A stretch of 64,000 nucleotides of DNA, taken from positions 870,501 through 934,500 of the forward strand of contig NW_027017953.1 of the NCBI RefSeq assembly GCF_032854445.1. The letters are read 5' to 3'. The position numbers and the translations under genes are program-made. Below the pieces are notes generated by a model. It was not told the origin of the DNA and made no database searches. It saw only the letters and a program-made list of their open reading frames with translations. Positions 54,501 through 64,000 of the stretch are shown piece after piece (position 1 is the stretch's first letter; every line of letters begins with the position of its first letter). The stretch comes from Liolophura sinensis. Taxonomy: Eukaryota; Mollusca; Polyplacophora; Chitonida; Chitonidae.

Positions 54501-57500
54501 AACTCCAGACAACAATGGGGATATCAACACCAGACAACAACTGGGATATCAACCAAAAGGAATACCACACTAAACAGCAACTGGGATATCAACTCCAGAC
54601 AGCAACTGGGATATCAACCATAAGGAATACCACACCAGACAGCAACTGGGATATCAACCAAAAGGAATGCCACACCAGACAACAACTGGGATATCAACTC
54701 CAGACAACAACGGGGATATCAACACCAGACAACAACTGGGATATCAACCAAAAGGAATACCACACCAGACAGCAACTGGGATATCAACCAAAAGGAATAC
54801 CAAACCAGACAGCAAATGGGATATCAACCAAAAGGAATACCACACCAGACAGCAACTGGGGTGTCTGCCAAAAGGACTACCATAGCCAATACATACACAA
54901 ACGAGCCATATATTCTATATGTACATTCTCAGTGTGACAGTTCTAAGACAACACGTGTCAGACATACAGGCAGACTGCAGCCTCTTGGCTGAAGAAACGG
55001 TCATTATCACCTGCCAGCTGACATTCCATAGCACACCAGGAGTCAGATATGTCATGTAACATAATCTAAACATAATCTGTGCACTTACTCACACTTATTA
55101 ATAGCGAGATATGAAACTAAACTTAGCACCGACAACAACAGACTCCTCCTCCCAACTTCCTCTCTCTTCATGCATCGTCTTATTTAATAATTAAGAGTCT
55201 AGAATAGTGCGCTTACGTCTTAACAGATTAACTGTCAAATCTGGCCATAGTGCATGGTAATATTGCATTCACTTCTTAACAGATTAACTGTCAAATCTGG
55301 CAATAGTACATGGTAATATTGCATTCACTTCTTAACAGATTAACTGTAAAATCTGGCAATAGTGTATGGTAATATTGCATTCACTTCTTAACAGATTAAC
55401 CGTAAAATCTGGCAATACTGCATGGTAATATTGCACTTACGTCTTAACAGATTAACTGTAGAATCTGGCATTAATGCATTTTAATATTGCACTTACGTCG
55501 TAACACTTTAAGTGTAAAATCTGGCATTAATGCATATTGCACTTACGTCTTAACAGATTAACTGTAGAATCTGGTGTTAATGTATGGTAACACTGCATTG
55601 TGGTAGCTGTTATTGGGGACTGAATGTGGAATCACCACTTGTTTCCTATATACTCCCTGTCTCCACCAGGGGCACCTGCTCTTTATCCTTGATGCTGTTG
55701 CTAAAGGCCATAATCAAAGAGACTGTTTCCGCACAGAAAAAAAAAAAAACAAAACCAAAAAAAGGTAGGCGGAGAGAGACAGAGGGCCTAATGGCATGTT
55801 TTAGACTGTGCTTGGTCTCCTACACAACTGAGAACATGATAAATGATTCATTTACATGTAGCCCAGCTATGAATTATCTAAACAGCAGCAACACACTTGA
55901 TAAGAAGCCTCTCCTCTACTTAATTACATCATATGATCTCGGATACGTCAGATACATCTGACACCAGAATATTACATTATAAAGTTTGCTTCTTTTTCTT
56001 TTCAATAAGAAAGAGAAACATGACAAAAGTAGAAATATGCCAAAGGCAAATGACTTTAATGTAAATACAAAATAAAACACCTCTGACCATTGGCATCTGA
56101 ATTAATGTGAACTACATGTAGCTGGCCAAATAACCAGGTGAAGAAAAGGCAAGGTGGTTTCTCACATTAACGAGGAATTAGATAAATGTGTCATGGCAGC
56201 CCCAGTAAGACAAAATATATCTACATGTAACAAGAAACTACTGTAATTAACAGCATGTGGAGAAAGCTGCTAAATATAGTAGATAACAGAACAGAAGAGA
56301 CCACAATTATCCATTCCCCTCATCTTTACTTTATGAAGCCAGCTGAAGGTTACTCCTCTCATTTGTGTGGGAATATATAATTCTTCCATTAGCTGACGTC
56401 AAGGAGGTGTTAAATCATTCATGATAATGGGGTAATTTGATCCTACGTCTGACTACGTGAAATCAGTGAAAGCCGTCAAGTTAACAAAGCACAGCTGACC
56501 AATAACTGGCCAGAGAAGGCTAAAAATAGGGGCTACCAAACTGACATGCCATCAAAGAGTTTCTGCACAAAGTCTGCATTATGGCAGCTTGTCTGATAAA
56601 CAGGATAGAAGTCATGTTAAGGTGCTGGCATGGAAGCATGCAGTAAATTATAGGTCTGCTTAATGGAGGTGAAGGGGTGAAGCACAAGGGAGGAAGGGAA
56701 GTGGAGGGTGTAGAATAGGGGAAGAGGGGGAGTGGGGGTGTAGAAAAGGGGAAGAGGGGGAGTGGGGGTGTAGTACAGGGGAAGTGGGGGAGTAGGGGTG
56801 TAGTACAGGGAAAGAGGGGGAGTGGGGGTGTAGAATAGGGGAAGAAGGGGAGTGGGGGTGTAGTACAGGGAAAGAGGGGGAGTGGGGGTGTAGAATAGGG
56901 AAAGGGGGGAGTGGGGGTTTAGTACAGGGGAAGTGGGGGAGTGGGGGTGTAGTACAGGGGAAGAGGGGGAGTGGGGGTGTAGTACAGGGGAAGAAGGGGA
57001 GTGGGTGTGTAGTACAGGTGAGGAGGGGGAGTGGGGGTGTAGAATAGGGGAAGAAGGGGAGTGGGGGTGTAGTACAGGGGAAGAGGGGGAGTGGGGGTGT
57101 AGTACAGGGAAAGAGGGGGAGTGGGGGTGTAGAATAGGGAAAGAGGGGGAGTGGGGGTTTAGTACAGGGGGAGTGGGGGAGTGGGGGTGTAGTACAGGGG
57201 AAGAGGGGGAGTGGGGGTGTAGTACAGGGGAAGAAGGGGAGTGGGTGTGTAGTACAGGTGAGGAGGGGGAGTGGGGGTGTAGAATAGGGGAAGAGGGGGA
57301 GTGGGGGTGTAGTCCAGGGGAAGAGGGGGAGTGGGGGTTTAGTACAGGGGAAGTGGGGGAGTAGGGGTGTAGTACAGGGGAAGAGGGGGAGTGGGGCTGT
57401 AGTACAGGGGAACAGGGGGAGTGGGTGTGTAGTGCAGGTGAGGAGGGGGTGTGGGGTGTAGAATAGGGGAAGAGGGGGAGTGGGGGTGTAGTACAGGGGA

Positions 57501-60500
57501 AGAGGGGGGAGTGGGTGTGTAGTGCAGGGGAAGAGGGGGAGTGGGGGTGTAGAATAGGTGAAGAGGGGGAGTGGGGGTTTAGTACAGGGGAAGTGGGGGA
57601 GTAGGGGTGTAGTACAGGGGAAGAGGGGGAGTGGGGCTGTAGTACAGGGGAACAGGGGGAGTGGGTGTGTAGTACAGGTGAGGAGGGGGTGTGGGGGTGT
57701 AGAATAGGGGAAGAGGGGGAGTGGGGGTGTAGTACAGGGGAAGAGGGGGGAGTGGGTGTGTAGTGCAGGGGAAGAGGGGAAGAGGGGGAGTGGATGTGTA
57801 GTATAGGGGAAGAGGGGGAGTGGGGGTGTAGTATAGGTGAAGAGGGGGAGTGGGGTGTAGTATAGGGGAAGAGGGGGAGTGGGGTGTAGTACAGGGGAGG
57901 AGGGGAAGTGGGGGTGTAGTACAGGGGAAGAGGGGGAGTAAAGGTGTAGTATAGGGAAAGAGGGGGAGTGGGTGTGTAGTACAGGGGAAGAGGGGGAGTT
58001 AAGGTGTAGTATAGGGGCAGAGGTGGAGTGGGGGTGTAGTATACAGGAATAGGGGTGTAGTACAGAGGAAGAGGGGGAGTGGGGGCATAGTATAGGGGTA
58101 GAGGGGGAGTAAAGGTGTAGTATAGGGGAAGACGGGCAGTGGGGGTGTAGTACAGGGGAAGAGGGGGAGTGGGGGCATAGTATAGGGGTAGAGGGGGAGT
58201 GGGGGTGTAGTATAGGGGAAGATGGGGAGTGGGGGTGTAGTACAGGGGAGGAGGGGGAATGGGAGTGTAGTATAGCAGAGGGGGGAAAATGGGGGTGTAG
58301 TATAGGAGAGAAGGGGGAGTGGGGGGTGCTTATAATTAACCATTCAGCCACCTTATATCAAGTGCTGCATTACAATTCCTCGAGTGACTCGCCCATCAAC
58401 TCTTTCAACAACATCAGCCATAATTTGAAACAGAGCCAAAATTTATGGAGGTAGTTAGGTTTTAATTTTACCCACATATACACAGACATCCATCTAATTA
58501 CAACAGTGCACTACAAATGACTTTGGGGAATAATCCATGCCTGAATAGACATCATGTAAGAGAGCACAGAACACAATATCATATCTTGTATGCAAATAAA
58601 TCTGAGCGTTTTGGCTTGTTTACCGTCCAGGTGGATCAGTACATACTGAGAGCAGATGATCTACACTTAAAACATTCTACAGTCCACTTGTCTGGCACTG
58701 CTGTCTAGGTGCAGAGCTTCAAGTTTGCTTATTCATGCAGATATATGCAGAAAAAAACATTACATTTTGCCCATGATTTTACAAGTTGAACATTTTAATT
58801 GATTCTTATAGTCCTGCTACTACTAGGGCTTCTTTGGACGGTATGGTTACTGAAAAAATGAAAGTTTCATCACCAATATTTTCTATCATTTATTTGCCTA
58901 TAAAAATACATTTTTCTGTTCTTGTTGTTTTTTTTTTAATTTACCACGGTACAAGTACAATTCCCAAATGGCTGAGCATGCACACAGGATGTACACACTT
59001 CATAGTTAACAGCCCTCAGCAGATTCTGGTCAGGTTTAATCTGTCAGTATAATTATGACAGATCAGCTGAGTGGGGTACAGCCAGCTTAGTGATACAGAG
59101 GCTGTATCAGTGTACATGTACAGCACACCCCTCACGGCCTGGCTTAGTCTACAGCCTACACTCTAAATGTACCCTCACTGATCCAACAAGATATCTCACT
59201 GAGCCAGTTACACTTAATACAATAAAACTGGATTTTTACTTTCACATTCTAAGGCTTATTTCTGCCATTGTATTTGTGATGGTTAAAAAATGCGGAAATA
59301 AAGGCCATTTATATTTAAAATATAAAAGAATCAATTTCTATGTGGGTTTCAAATTTCCACTGTTTTTGTTGGTTCTAAAAGTGCCCAAGCTTTTATTCTC
59401 ATGTCGCAGGCCATAAATACATCTAAGTTCTATCATGTTAGAACTTACTGATAGAACAGTACTGTCAAAGTGGAATCAAACTACCATCAGTCAGGCTAAA
59501 AACAATTTTAAGTAAGATGTTATCAAGGATAGAACCTTGATTTATCTGTACAGCTGATACCATAACTGATGGTTATAATACTACATAATACAAGCATACA
59601 CAAATGCCTATGAATGTCTGTAGATTTGCCACTGGTTGATGAATCCACTGATTCTTCACAACATGACCTTTACACCCTATGAAACATGAAGCTGTTCTAC
59701 AGTTCTGATGCAGTGGTTGCTTGGTTGATAGAAGTTCATGTCCATTATGGGAGAATTTCAGTGGAAAAAAAAACATGGTCATGTTAAGACCAGAATACAA
59801 CAATGTAACAAAAAATCCCTCAAAACAGAACGTCCATTAGTACAAGATCGGAGAACACAGGTTTGGCATTTACCACGGAAGAGAGAGAACAGAAGCTTCA
59901 GAGTAAAAATATCCCCTTTTCCATCCAGCACCTATTTCAATGGAGCAAAGCCACCTATTAGCGATCATTTCACCGACCCCTACATTTAGGACTTGGTCAC
60001 ATGACCTAGCTATAGTGGTGACAACGACAAGGGACAAAAAACGAGAGGCAGGGATATTTCTGGGAGTGTCTAAAGGATAAACATAGCCGCGGAGTGCCCA
60101 TATAGATCAGGTTGTGGGAAACACACGACCAGAGTACAAGAAATAAAATCAATAGCAGTGTCAGGAAAGTCAGGAGAGAGGAGCGCTTAGCTCTGCAGAA
60201 GGAACCGTCTGGTCTCCGAGCCAGAGCACAGGGAGCTAGGGTCATGCCAACCACCGACAACCCTCTAATCACAACTACACAACTACACTCTACAGCCAAT
60301 CACAACCAGACTTAACAGGGGCCATCACAAAATCCCAATAATAAGGAATGACCAAGGCTTTGGTGCCCTCCAGCTAACTGTCACTAAGCGTCCACACAAT
60401 AACTACAGAATCAGCCATCCTTATCAGCAACCATAATGAAATTCACCACATGTATGTGTAGTCACTCTGGTGCAGTTTATTTGTGAAAATTAAAACCATC

Positions 60501-63500
60501 TACAGCAGCTGTGGATCAAATGTCACCTAGAAGACCAAGCGTTTAACACATGCAGACGCGATGTTGTCCATGCCTCCGCAGACCTAGGCACACTGTATAC
60601 CATCTTGGTGAAGACCCAATCAGGACCATTTCAAGCTGCTGTTGTGGTCTTCAAGTTACCTAATGACATAGGATGGTAAACATGATTCCCATGAGCCACT
60701 CCAGAGGGGGAAATGGCTACATGACGTGGGACGGTGCACACTATTCCCGTAAGTCACTCCAGAGGAGGAAATGGCTCAATTATGTGGGATGGTACACACT
60801 ATTCCCACAAGCCACTCCAGAGGAGGAAATGGCTCAATGACGTGGGAAGGTACACACTATTCCCACAAGCCACTCCAGACGAGGAAATGTGAACATGACG
60901 TGGGACAGTACACACTATTCCCACGACCCACTCCAGGGGACAAAATGGCTCAATCACGTGGGACGGTACACACTATTCCCACAAGTCACTCCAGAGGAGG
61001 AAATGGCTCAATGACGTGGGACGGTGCAGACTATTCCCACAAGCCACTCCAGAGGAGGAAATGGCTACATGACGTGGGACAGTGCACACTATTCCCACAA
61101 GCCCCTCCAGAGGAGGAAATGGCTCAATCACGCGGGACGGTACACATTATTCCCACGAGCCACTCCAGAGGAGGAAATGGCTACATGACGTGGGACAGTG
61201 CACACTATTCCCACAAGCCACTCAACAGGAGGAAATGGCTCAATGACGTTGGACGGTACACACTATTTCCATGAGCCACTCCAGAGGAGTAAATGGCTCA
61301 ATGACGTGGGACGGTACACACTATTCCCACAAGCCACTCCAGAGGAGGAAATGGCTCAATGACGTGGGACGGTACACACTATTCCCACAAGTCACTCCAG
61401 AGGAGGAAATGGCTCAATCACGTGGGAAGGTACACACTATTCCCACAAGCCACTCCAGAGGAGGAAATGTGAACATGACGTGGGACGGTACACACTATTC
61501 CCACAAGTCACTCCAGAGGAGGAAATGGCTCAATCACGTGGGACGGTACACACTATTGCCACAAGCCACTCCAGAGGAGGAAATGGCTGATCATCTCCCG
61601 AGATCGCTGCCAGAATTTCACATCTTGTCAGGCTGTTTCTGTTTTGTCTGATAAGTTAATCAGGAAAATGCCCTGATGTTAATTTGATGAAGACGAAATG
61701 AATAAGTCAATAACGGCACAAAATACTGTGCTGAAGTCCAAATTCTCCCCATTTAACATGCATTAGAATACATCAGATGTCAGGAGAAATGTCAGAGGCA
61801 CATTTAGGGGCTATACCTATTAAAGTATTAAAGTATTTATCCAGAGTTTAGGCTGAGTTTCAATTCCATGAAAATCATTTGTCAGATGGTTAGCATTGCC
61901 TCTCTCATGAACAACAACATGGAAGTAGTCAGCCATTAGCCTTCATTGCTGCTAGATCAATAAAAAATTAAGGCATGTTGCCAATGGCAACGACAAAAGA
62001 ATATTATCAATCCTGATACCGCAGTATCTTAGTTCTTATATCTTATAAAAAGTGAGAGTGAACAAGGACAAGGAAATGTGTATAATGTACACGTAACTGG
62101 ACCATAAAACATGGGCTGTGTCGGCAGATCACTGACGCTCCAACACTCTCCCATCACACATGGATTCACAGCTTTTCACATCCAGGCTCAAGATCAGTTA
62201 TTTAGAAAGATTTAAATGTGTAAGTGCTGGGTAATCACTATGGTAAGCTCATCTATTCACGTTTGACTCACTTTTTACACATGCCTCCACACTAACCTTC
62301 ATGTAACATGAACCTTTAGCTAATTGGGGCACACACTGCACCACAATGTGCGATTATAACTAGATGTAGTTAGTTTAAACCTACAAAATTTATGTAAATG
62401 TATCCAACAGGAAAAGGTCAAACCGTCAACTGCAACACAAAAGAGCCTTCTTCCTCAGGCAGCTATGAATGCTGATTTTTATCATCAGTTCATTTTGGCT
62501 CACAATTTAATTTTGTCACTTCAGGCTACACTGCATGTTTATCTTCAGCTCATCGATCCAGAAATGACTGATGATGTAGGATGATCAGTATTAATTAACA
62601 TACATATTAAAGAATGAATAAAAACCTCTAGGTTTGAGAAGTGCTATAAAGTTTTGACAAATTATTCCATTAGTTGGCTTACTTCACAAAAATTCTTATC
62701 TGTCAGCCACAGGTGCATCCACTACCTTTCCAGTCAGTCACTCACAACAACATCAACAACAACAACAACATACCTAACTGATCAGCTAGCTGTTTGCCTC
62801 TTTCAGTTGAAACGACACGCTCATCTTCAAGATCGCATTTGTTACCAACTAAAACAACCTGGGCGTTATCCCACGAATATGTCTTGATTTGTGTGCACCT
62901 GGAACAAGAAGCTCACAATAAGGCCGGGTTCAGCTACTTCCAATGACTCTCTCGTTATCAGGTGGGTGGGCGGTTCTCCTGTGCTGTGAAAAGGCTCAAT
63001 GTTACTCGTCTCTCGGTCACACAGCTAATGTCACCTGAAAGAAAGACACCCGACCCCAGTGGTTCCACACGGACAACCCGCCAGCTGTCACCAGCAACAA
63101 GCAGAAGCCCCATATCCTGGCAATTCACAGGGATAAGAAGTAGGCACGTCTTCATCAAGTCTCAACACCAGTACTAAGGGTAACCACCAAAGGAATCCAA
63201 CCAAACACTGGTCCTTTAAAATTGGAATATAAATAAACATCTGCTTGGAAATGCATGTCTCTTTTTCATCTAAATTTTGAAGAAATTTGTGAGTGTTGGA
63301 TGAGTGTTGAATAAGCTTGCTGAAGACACTGCCTGCTTCCTGACTCCTGCCTCTGGTTCACATGTATGGTTTGTAGGGAGAACAGAATGGCGTCACTGGG
63401 GAGTCTATACACAGGAGAACTATCACACGGCTATCCGACAGCTCATCCTCATTATCTACACACCCTCTCCCACAGCCCTACCTAACTGTGCCGCCAGCTC

Positions 63501-63606
63501 CTGCCCCTGCCGGGTGCTGATCACTCTTGACGCCTCCAGGTCACACTTGTTGCCCACGAGCTGGACACAGGCGTTACTCCAGGCATGCGTCTGGATCTGG
63601 GTGCTC
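51335..63606 (-). CDS. RAB3: Rab3 GTPase, C-terminal part, with two alternative penultimate exons
   Basis: Terminal exon 51525-51335 plus two candidate penultimate exons, 62898-62774 and 63606-63482. Rab3 is the synaptic/secretory-vesicle Rab that binds RIM and rabphilin. Visible: G4 motif NKCDLE in both alternative exons; G5 motif [26 protein letters not shown] and the C-terminal CQC double-geranylgeranylation motif in the terminal exon. The order matches vertebrate Rab3A closely. G1-G3 exons lie upstream of the window (beyond 64000). The two penultimate exons are both 125 nt with identical phases (enter with the last base of a Trp codon, leave with the first base of Gly), so only one can be used in frame. 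The 10.2-kb last intron (51526-62773) is packed with arrays. Confidence 0.93.
51917..52050 (+). mobile_element. SINE 3' half
   Basis: CAGCAACCTGCGAAGGGTCA, GGGTTTCCCCCAGGCTCTGC, CGGTTTCCTCCCACCATAAG, GAATATTCTTGAGTACCAAT and an (AAAT)n tail. Strong match to a SINE body frequent in mollusc genomes. tRNA head absent. Confidence 0.8.
52120..53060 (-). repeat. 41/42-bp minisatellite in RAB3 last intron, about 23 copies
   Basis: Unit ACATTCATTAGCTCATCTGA, CCAAATATTCACACACTCAAT; older, more diverged copies at 52120-52680 (GTCACCTGACC, CGCAAT) and near-identical copies from about 52740, which suggests expansion at one end. Confidence 0.94.
53583..53960 (-). repeat. 18-bp repeat followed by a 92-bp repeat
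   Basis: Six copies of ATATGCACACACATACAG, then three copies of a ~92-bp unit starting GATGCTACAGTTTGTGTTCA (53695, 53788, 53879), which itself contains the 18-bp motif. Confidence 0.9.
54081..54212 (+). mobile_element. SINE 3' half
   Basis: GGGTTTTTCCCTAGGGCTTT, GGTTTCCTCCCAACATAATG, GTATAAGTGAAATATCCAGC, ATAAAACACCAATCC and an (AAAT)n tail: same family as the copy at 51917, more diverged. Confidence 0.75.
54330..54885 (-). repeat. 40-bp minisatellite, about 14 copies
   Basis: Unit AACTGGGATATCAACCAAAA, GGAATACCACACCAGACAGC; earlier copies read ACTGGGACATCAGACAAAAG. Some units lose the middle and become 22-bp units (GGGATATCAACTCCAGACAA). Confidence 0.94.
55190..55600 (-). repeat. 56-bp minisatellite, about seven copies
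   Basis: Unit TTGCATTCACTTCTTAACAG, ATTAACTGTAAAATCTGGCA, ATAGTGCATGGTAATA. In RAB3 intron. Confidence 0.92.
56660..58335 (-). repeat. 30-bp G-rich (+) / C-rich (RAB3 sense) minisatellite, about 56 copies
   Basis: + strand unit GGGGGTGTAGTACAGGGGAA, GAGGGGGAGT. The RAB3 transcript would carry long pyrimidine stretches (CCCCCACTCCCCCTCTTCCCC-like). The 30-bp period gives a 563-codon - strand open frame that is low-complexity only. + strand has strong G-quadruplex potential. Confidence 0.96.
58336..60660 (-). other. RAB3 intron, no structure seen
   Basis: AT-rich sequence; open frames near 60006-60315 on both strands show no known motif. Confidence 0.5.
60665..61590 (-). repeat. 58-bp minisatellite with CACGTG/GACGTG variants, about 16 copies
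   Basis: Unit CACTCCAGAGGAGGAAATGG, CTCAATGACGTGGGACGGTA, CACACTATTCCCACAAGC. Some units read AATCACGTGGGA and so contain an E-box. In the RAB3 intron 1.2-2.1 kb downstream of exon B. Confidence 0.95.
61600..62773 (-). other. RAB3 intron next to exon B, unique sequence
   Basis: No exon recognised. An (AAC)n run (62742-62770) lies directly beside the donor of exon B, in the transcript a (GTT)n run just inside the intron. Confidence 0.5.
62774..62898 (-). CDS. RAB3: RAB3 penultimate exon, canonical version (B)
   Basis: Encodes [20 protein letters not shown] then [22 protein letters not shown], almost the vertebrate Rab3 sequence. Covers the end of helix alpha3, the alpha3/beta5 loop, beta5 with NKCD, and helix alpha4. 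Acceptor TTGTTCCAG, donor TTAG|GTATGT. AT-rich codon choice, as in the rest of the gene. Confidence 0.95.
62899..63481 (-). other. Intron between the two alternative RAB3 exons
   Basis: 583 nt separating exon A (63482-63606) and exon B (62774-62898). It has normal splice sites, so incompatibility through short spacing is unlikely; exclusivity would rest on frame or RNA structure. Confidence 0.6.
63482..63606 (-). CDS. RAB3: RAB3 penultimate exon, alternative version (A)
   Basis: Encodes [20 protein letters not shown] then [22 protein letters not shown]. Same length (125 nt) and phases as version B, 27 of 42 residues identical. NKCDLE, the Trp and the closing QLG are kept; charged residues before and after the NKCD strand are changed. 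Acceptor TTAACAG, donor TTAG|GTAGGG. Codons are strikingly GC-rich compared with version B. No stop or frameshift, so a functional mutually exclusive exon is more likely than a decayed copy. Confidence 0.82.
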
Positions 63607-64000
63607 CTGTTAACATTGGTCATACAGAAAACAGAGCATCCATGGGCTGATGACCACGTTGCCAACAGTATGTGGTCCTGGACTGTACATATATCCCCAG
63701 CAGTTAGTATCATATCGGGTTAGTTATACCCGGTATCAGCCAATTAGCATCAAGAACAGAGTCTTCAGGGCTGGTTACTACAGCATACATGAAAAGGTAC
63801 ATCAAAGCGAAGAGTAGTGTATTAATGAAATACATGTTATATCTTGTATTTCTTACCAGCCGCTCAATTTTATGCATGTTTTCCATCAGCGGTTGGGAAT
63901 AGTCAGAAATGACCTTGTCCATGATCATACTGAGACCATGAAACCTGCTTACCCCCCCCCAATTCAGACCCTCCCCCCAACAAAGTTGTTTTGGCAGTTA

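Noticed and set aside
56660-58351. 563-codon open frame on the - strand
   Set aside because: Consists wholly of a 30-bp C-rich minisatellite (period a multiple of three) inside the RAB3 intron; no complexity or domain.
1463-61590. CRISPR-like regular repeats
   Set aside because: Arrays are direct tandem repeats without unique spacers, in a eukaryotic genome.
63841-63928. Open - strand segment MIMDKVISDYSQPLMENMHK followed by a donor-like GTAAGA
   Set aside because: Does not match the preceding Rab3 exon, and no proper acceptor lies upstream (G-rich tract before CAG). May be an exon of something else, but unsupported.

Overview
This is an intron-rich metazoan nuclear window. It holds four protein genes with textbook GT-AG introns, no operons and no phage or plasmid genes. 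Several tRNA-derived SINE copies with (AAAT)n-type tails resemble SINEs I know from mollusc genomes, so a marine lophotrochozoan, probably a mollusc, is my best guess; this is an inference from repeats, not a species identification.

Layout. (1) 1-17006, + strand: the 3' two thirds of an FCHO1/2-type endocytic F-BAR gene. The window opens inside one of its introns, and 14 coding exons (3810-17006) give the linker and the complete mu-homology domain. (2) 24788-32245 (or 32356), - strand: a complete 8-exon gene for a putative hydroxypyruvate isomerase (HYI), tail-to-tail with FCHO. (3) 33772-42197, + strand: a complete 7-exon gene for a 762-residue polytopic membrane protein that I do not recognise, head-to-head with HYI. 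(4) 51335-63606, - strand: the 3' part of RAB3, tail-to-tail with gene 3, with two alternative versions of the penultimate coding exon. The four genes have unrelated jobs (clathrin-coat nucleation, small-molecule isomerisation, an unknown membrane function, regulated exocytosis) and are not a functional cluster.

About 28 kb of the 64 kb (my hand sum) is minisatellite: some 26 independent tandem arrays, almost one per large intron. The striking feature is where they sit. At least eight start exactly at, or end exactly at, a splice junction or stop codon, and the unit often carries the end of the exon plus the splice site, so the intron contains from five to about 45 extra copies of the authentic splice signal. 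Examples: HYI exon 3 (acceptor copied five times at exact 54-bp, in-frame, stop-free spacing), exons 3, 4 and 6 of the membrane-protein gene (donors), FCHO exons ending at 8724 and 14531 (donors), and the FCHO stop codon. This looks like repeat birth by tandem duplication of exon-intron junctions, with possible effects on splice-site choice, U1 binding and intron gain.

The second highlight is RAB3: exons 63482-63606 and 62774-62898 have the same length (125 nt), the same phases and about 64% identical residues, and including both would shift the frame. They look like mutually exclusive exons that swap the alpha3/beta5 effector-specificity loop.

Other stretches (18.5-24.8 kb, 46.2-51.3 kb, 58.3-60.6 kb, 61.6-62.8 kb) hold UTR, intron or intergenic DNA in which I see no convincing coding sequence.
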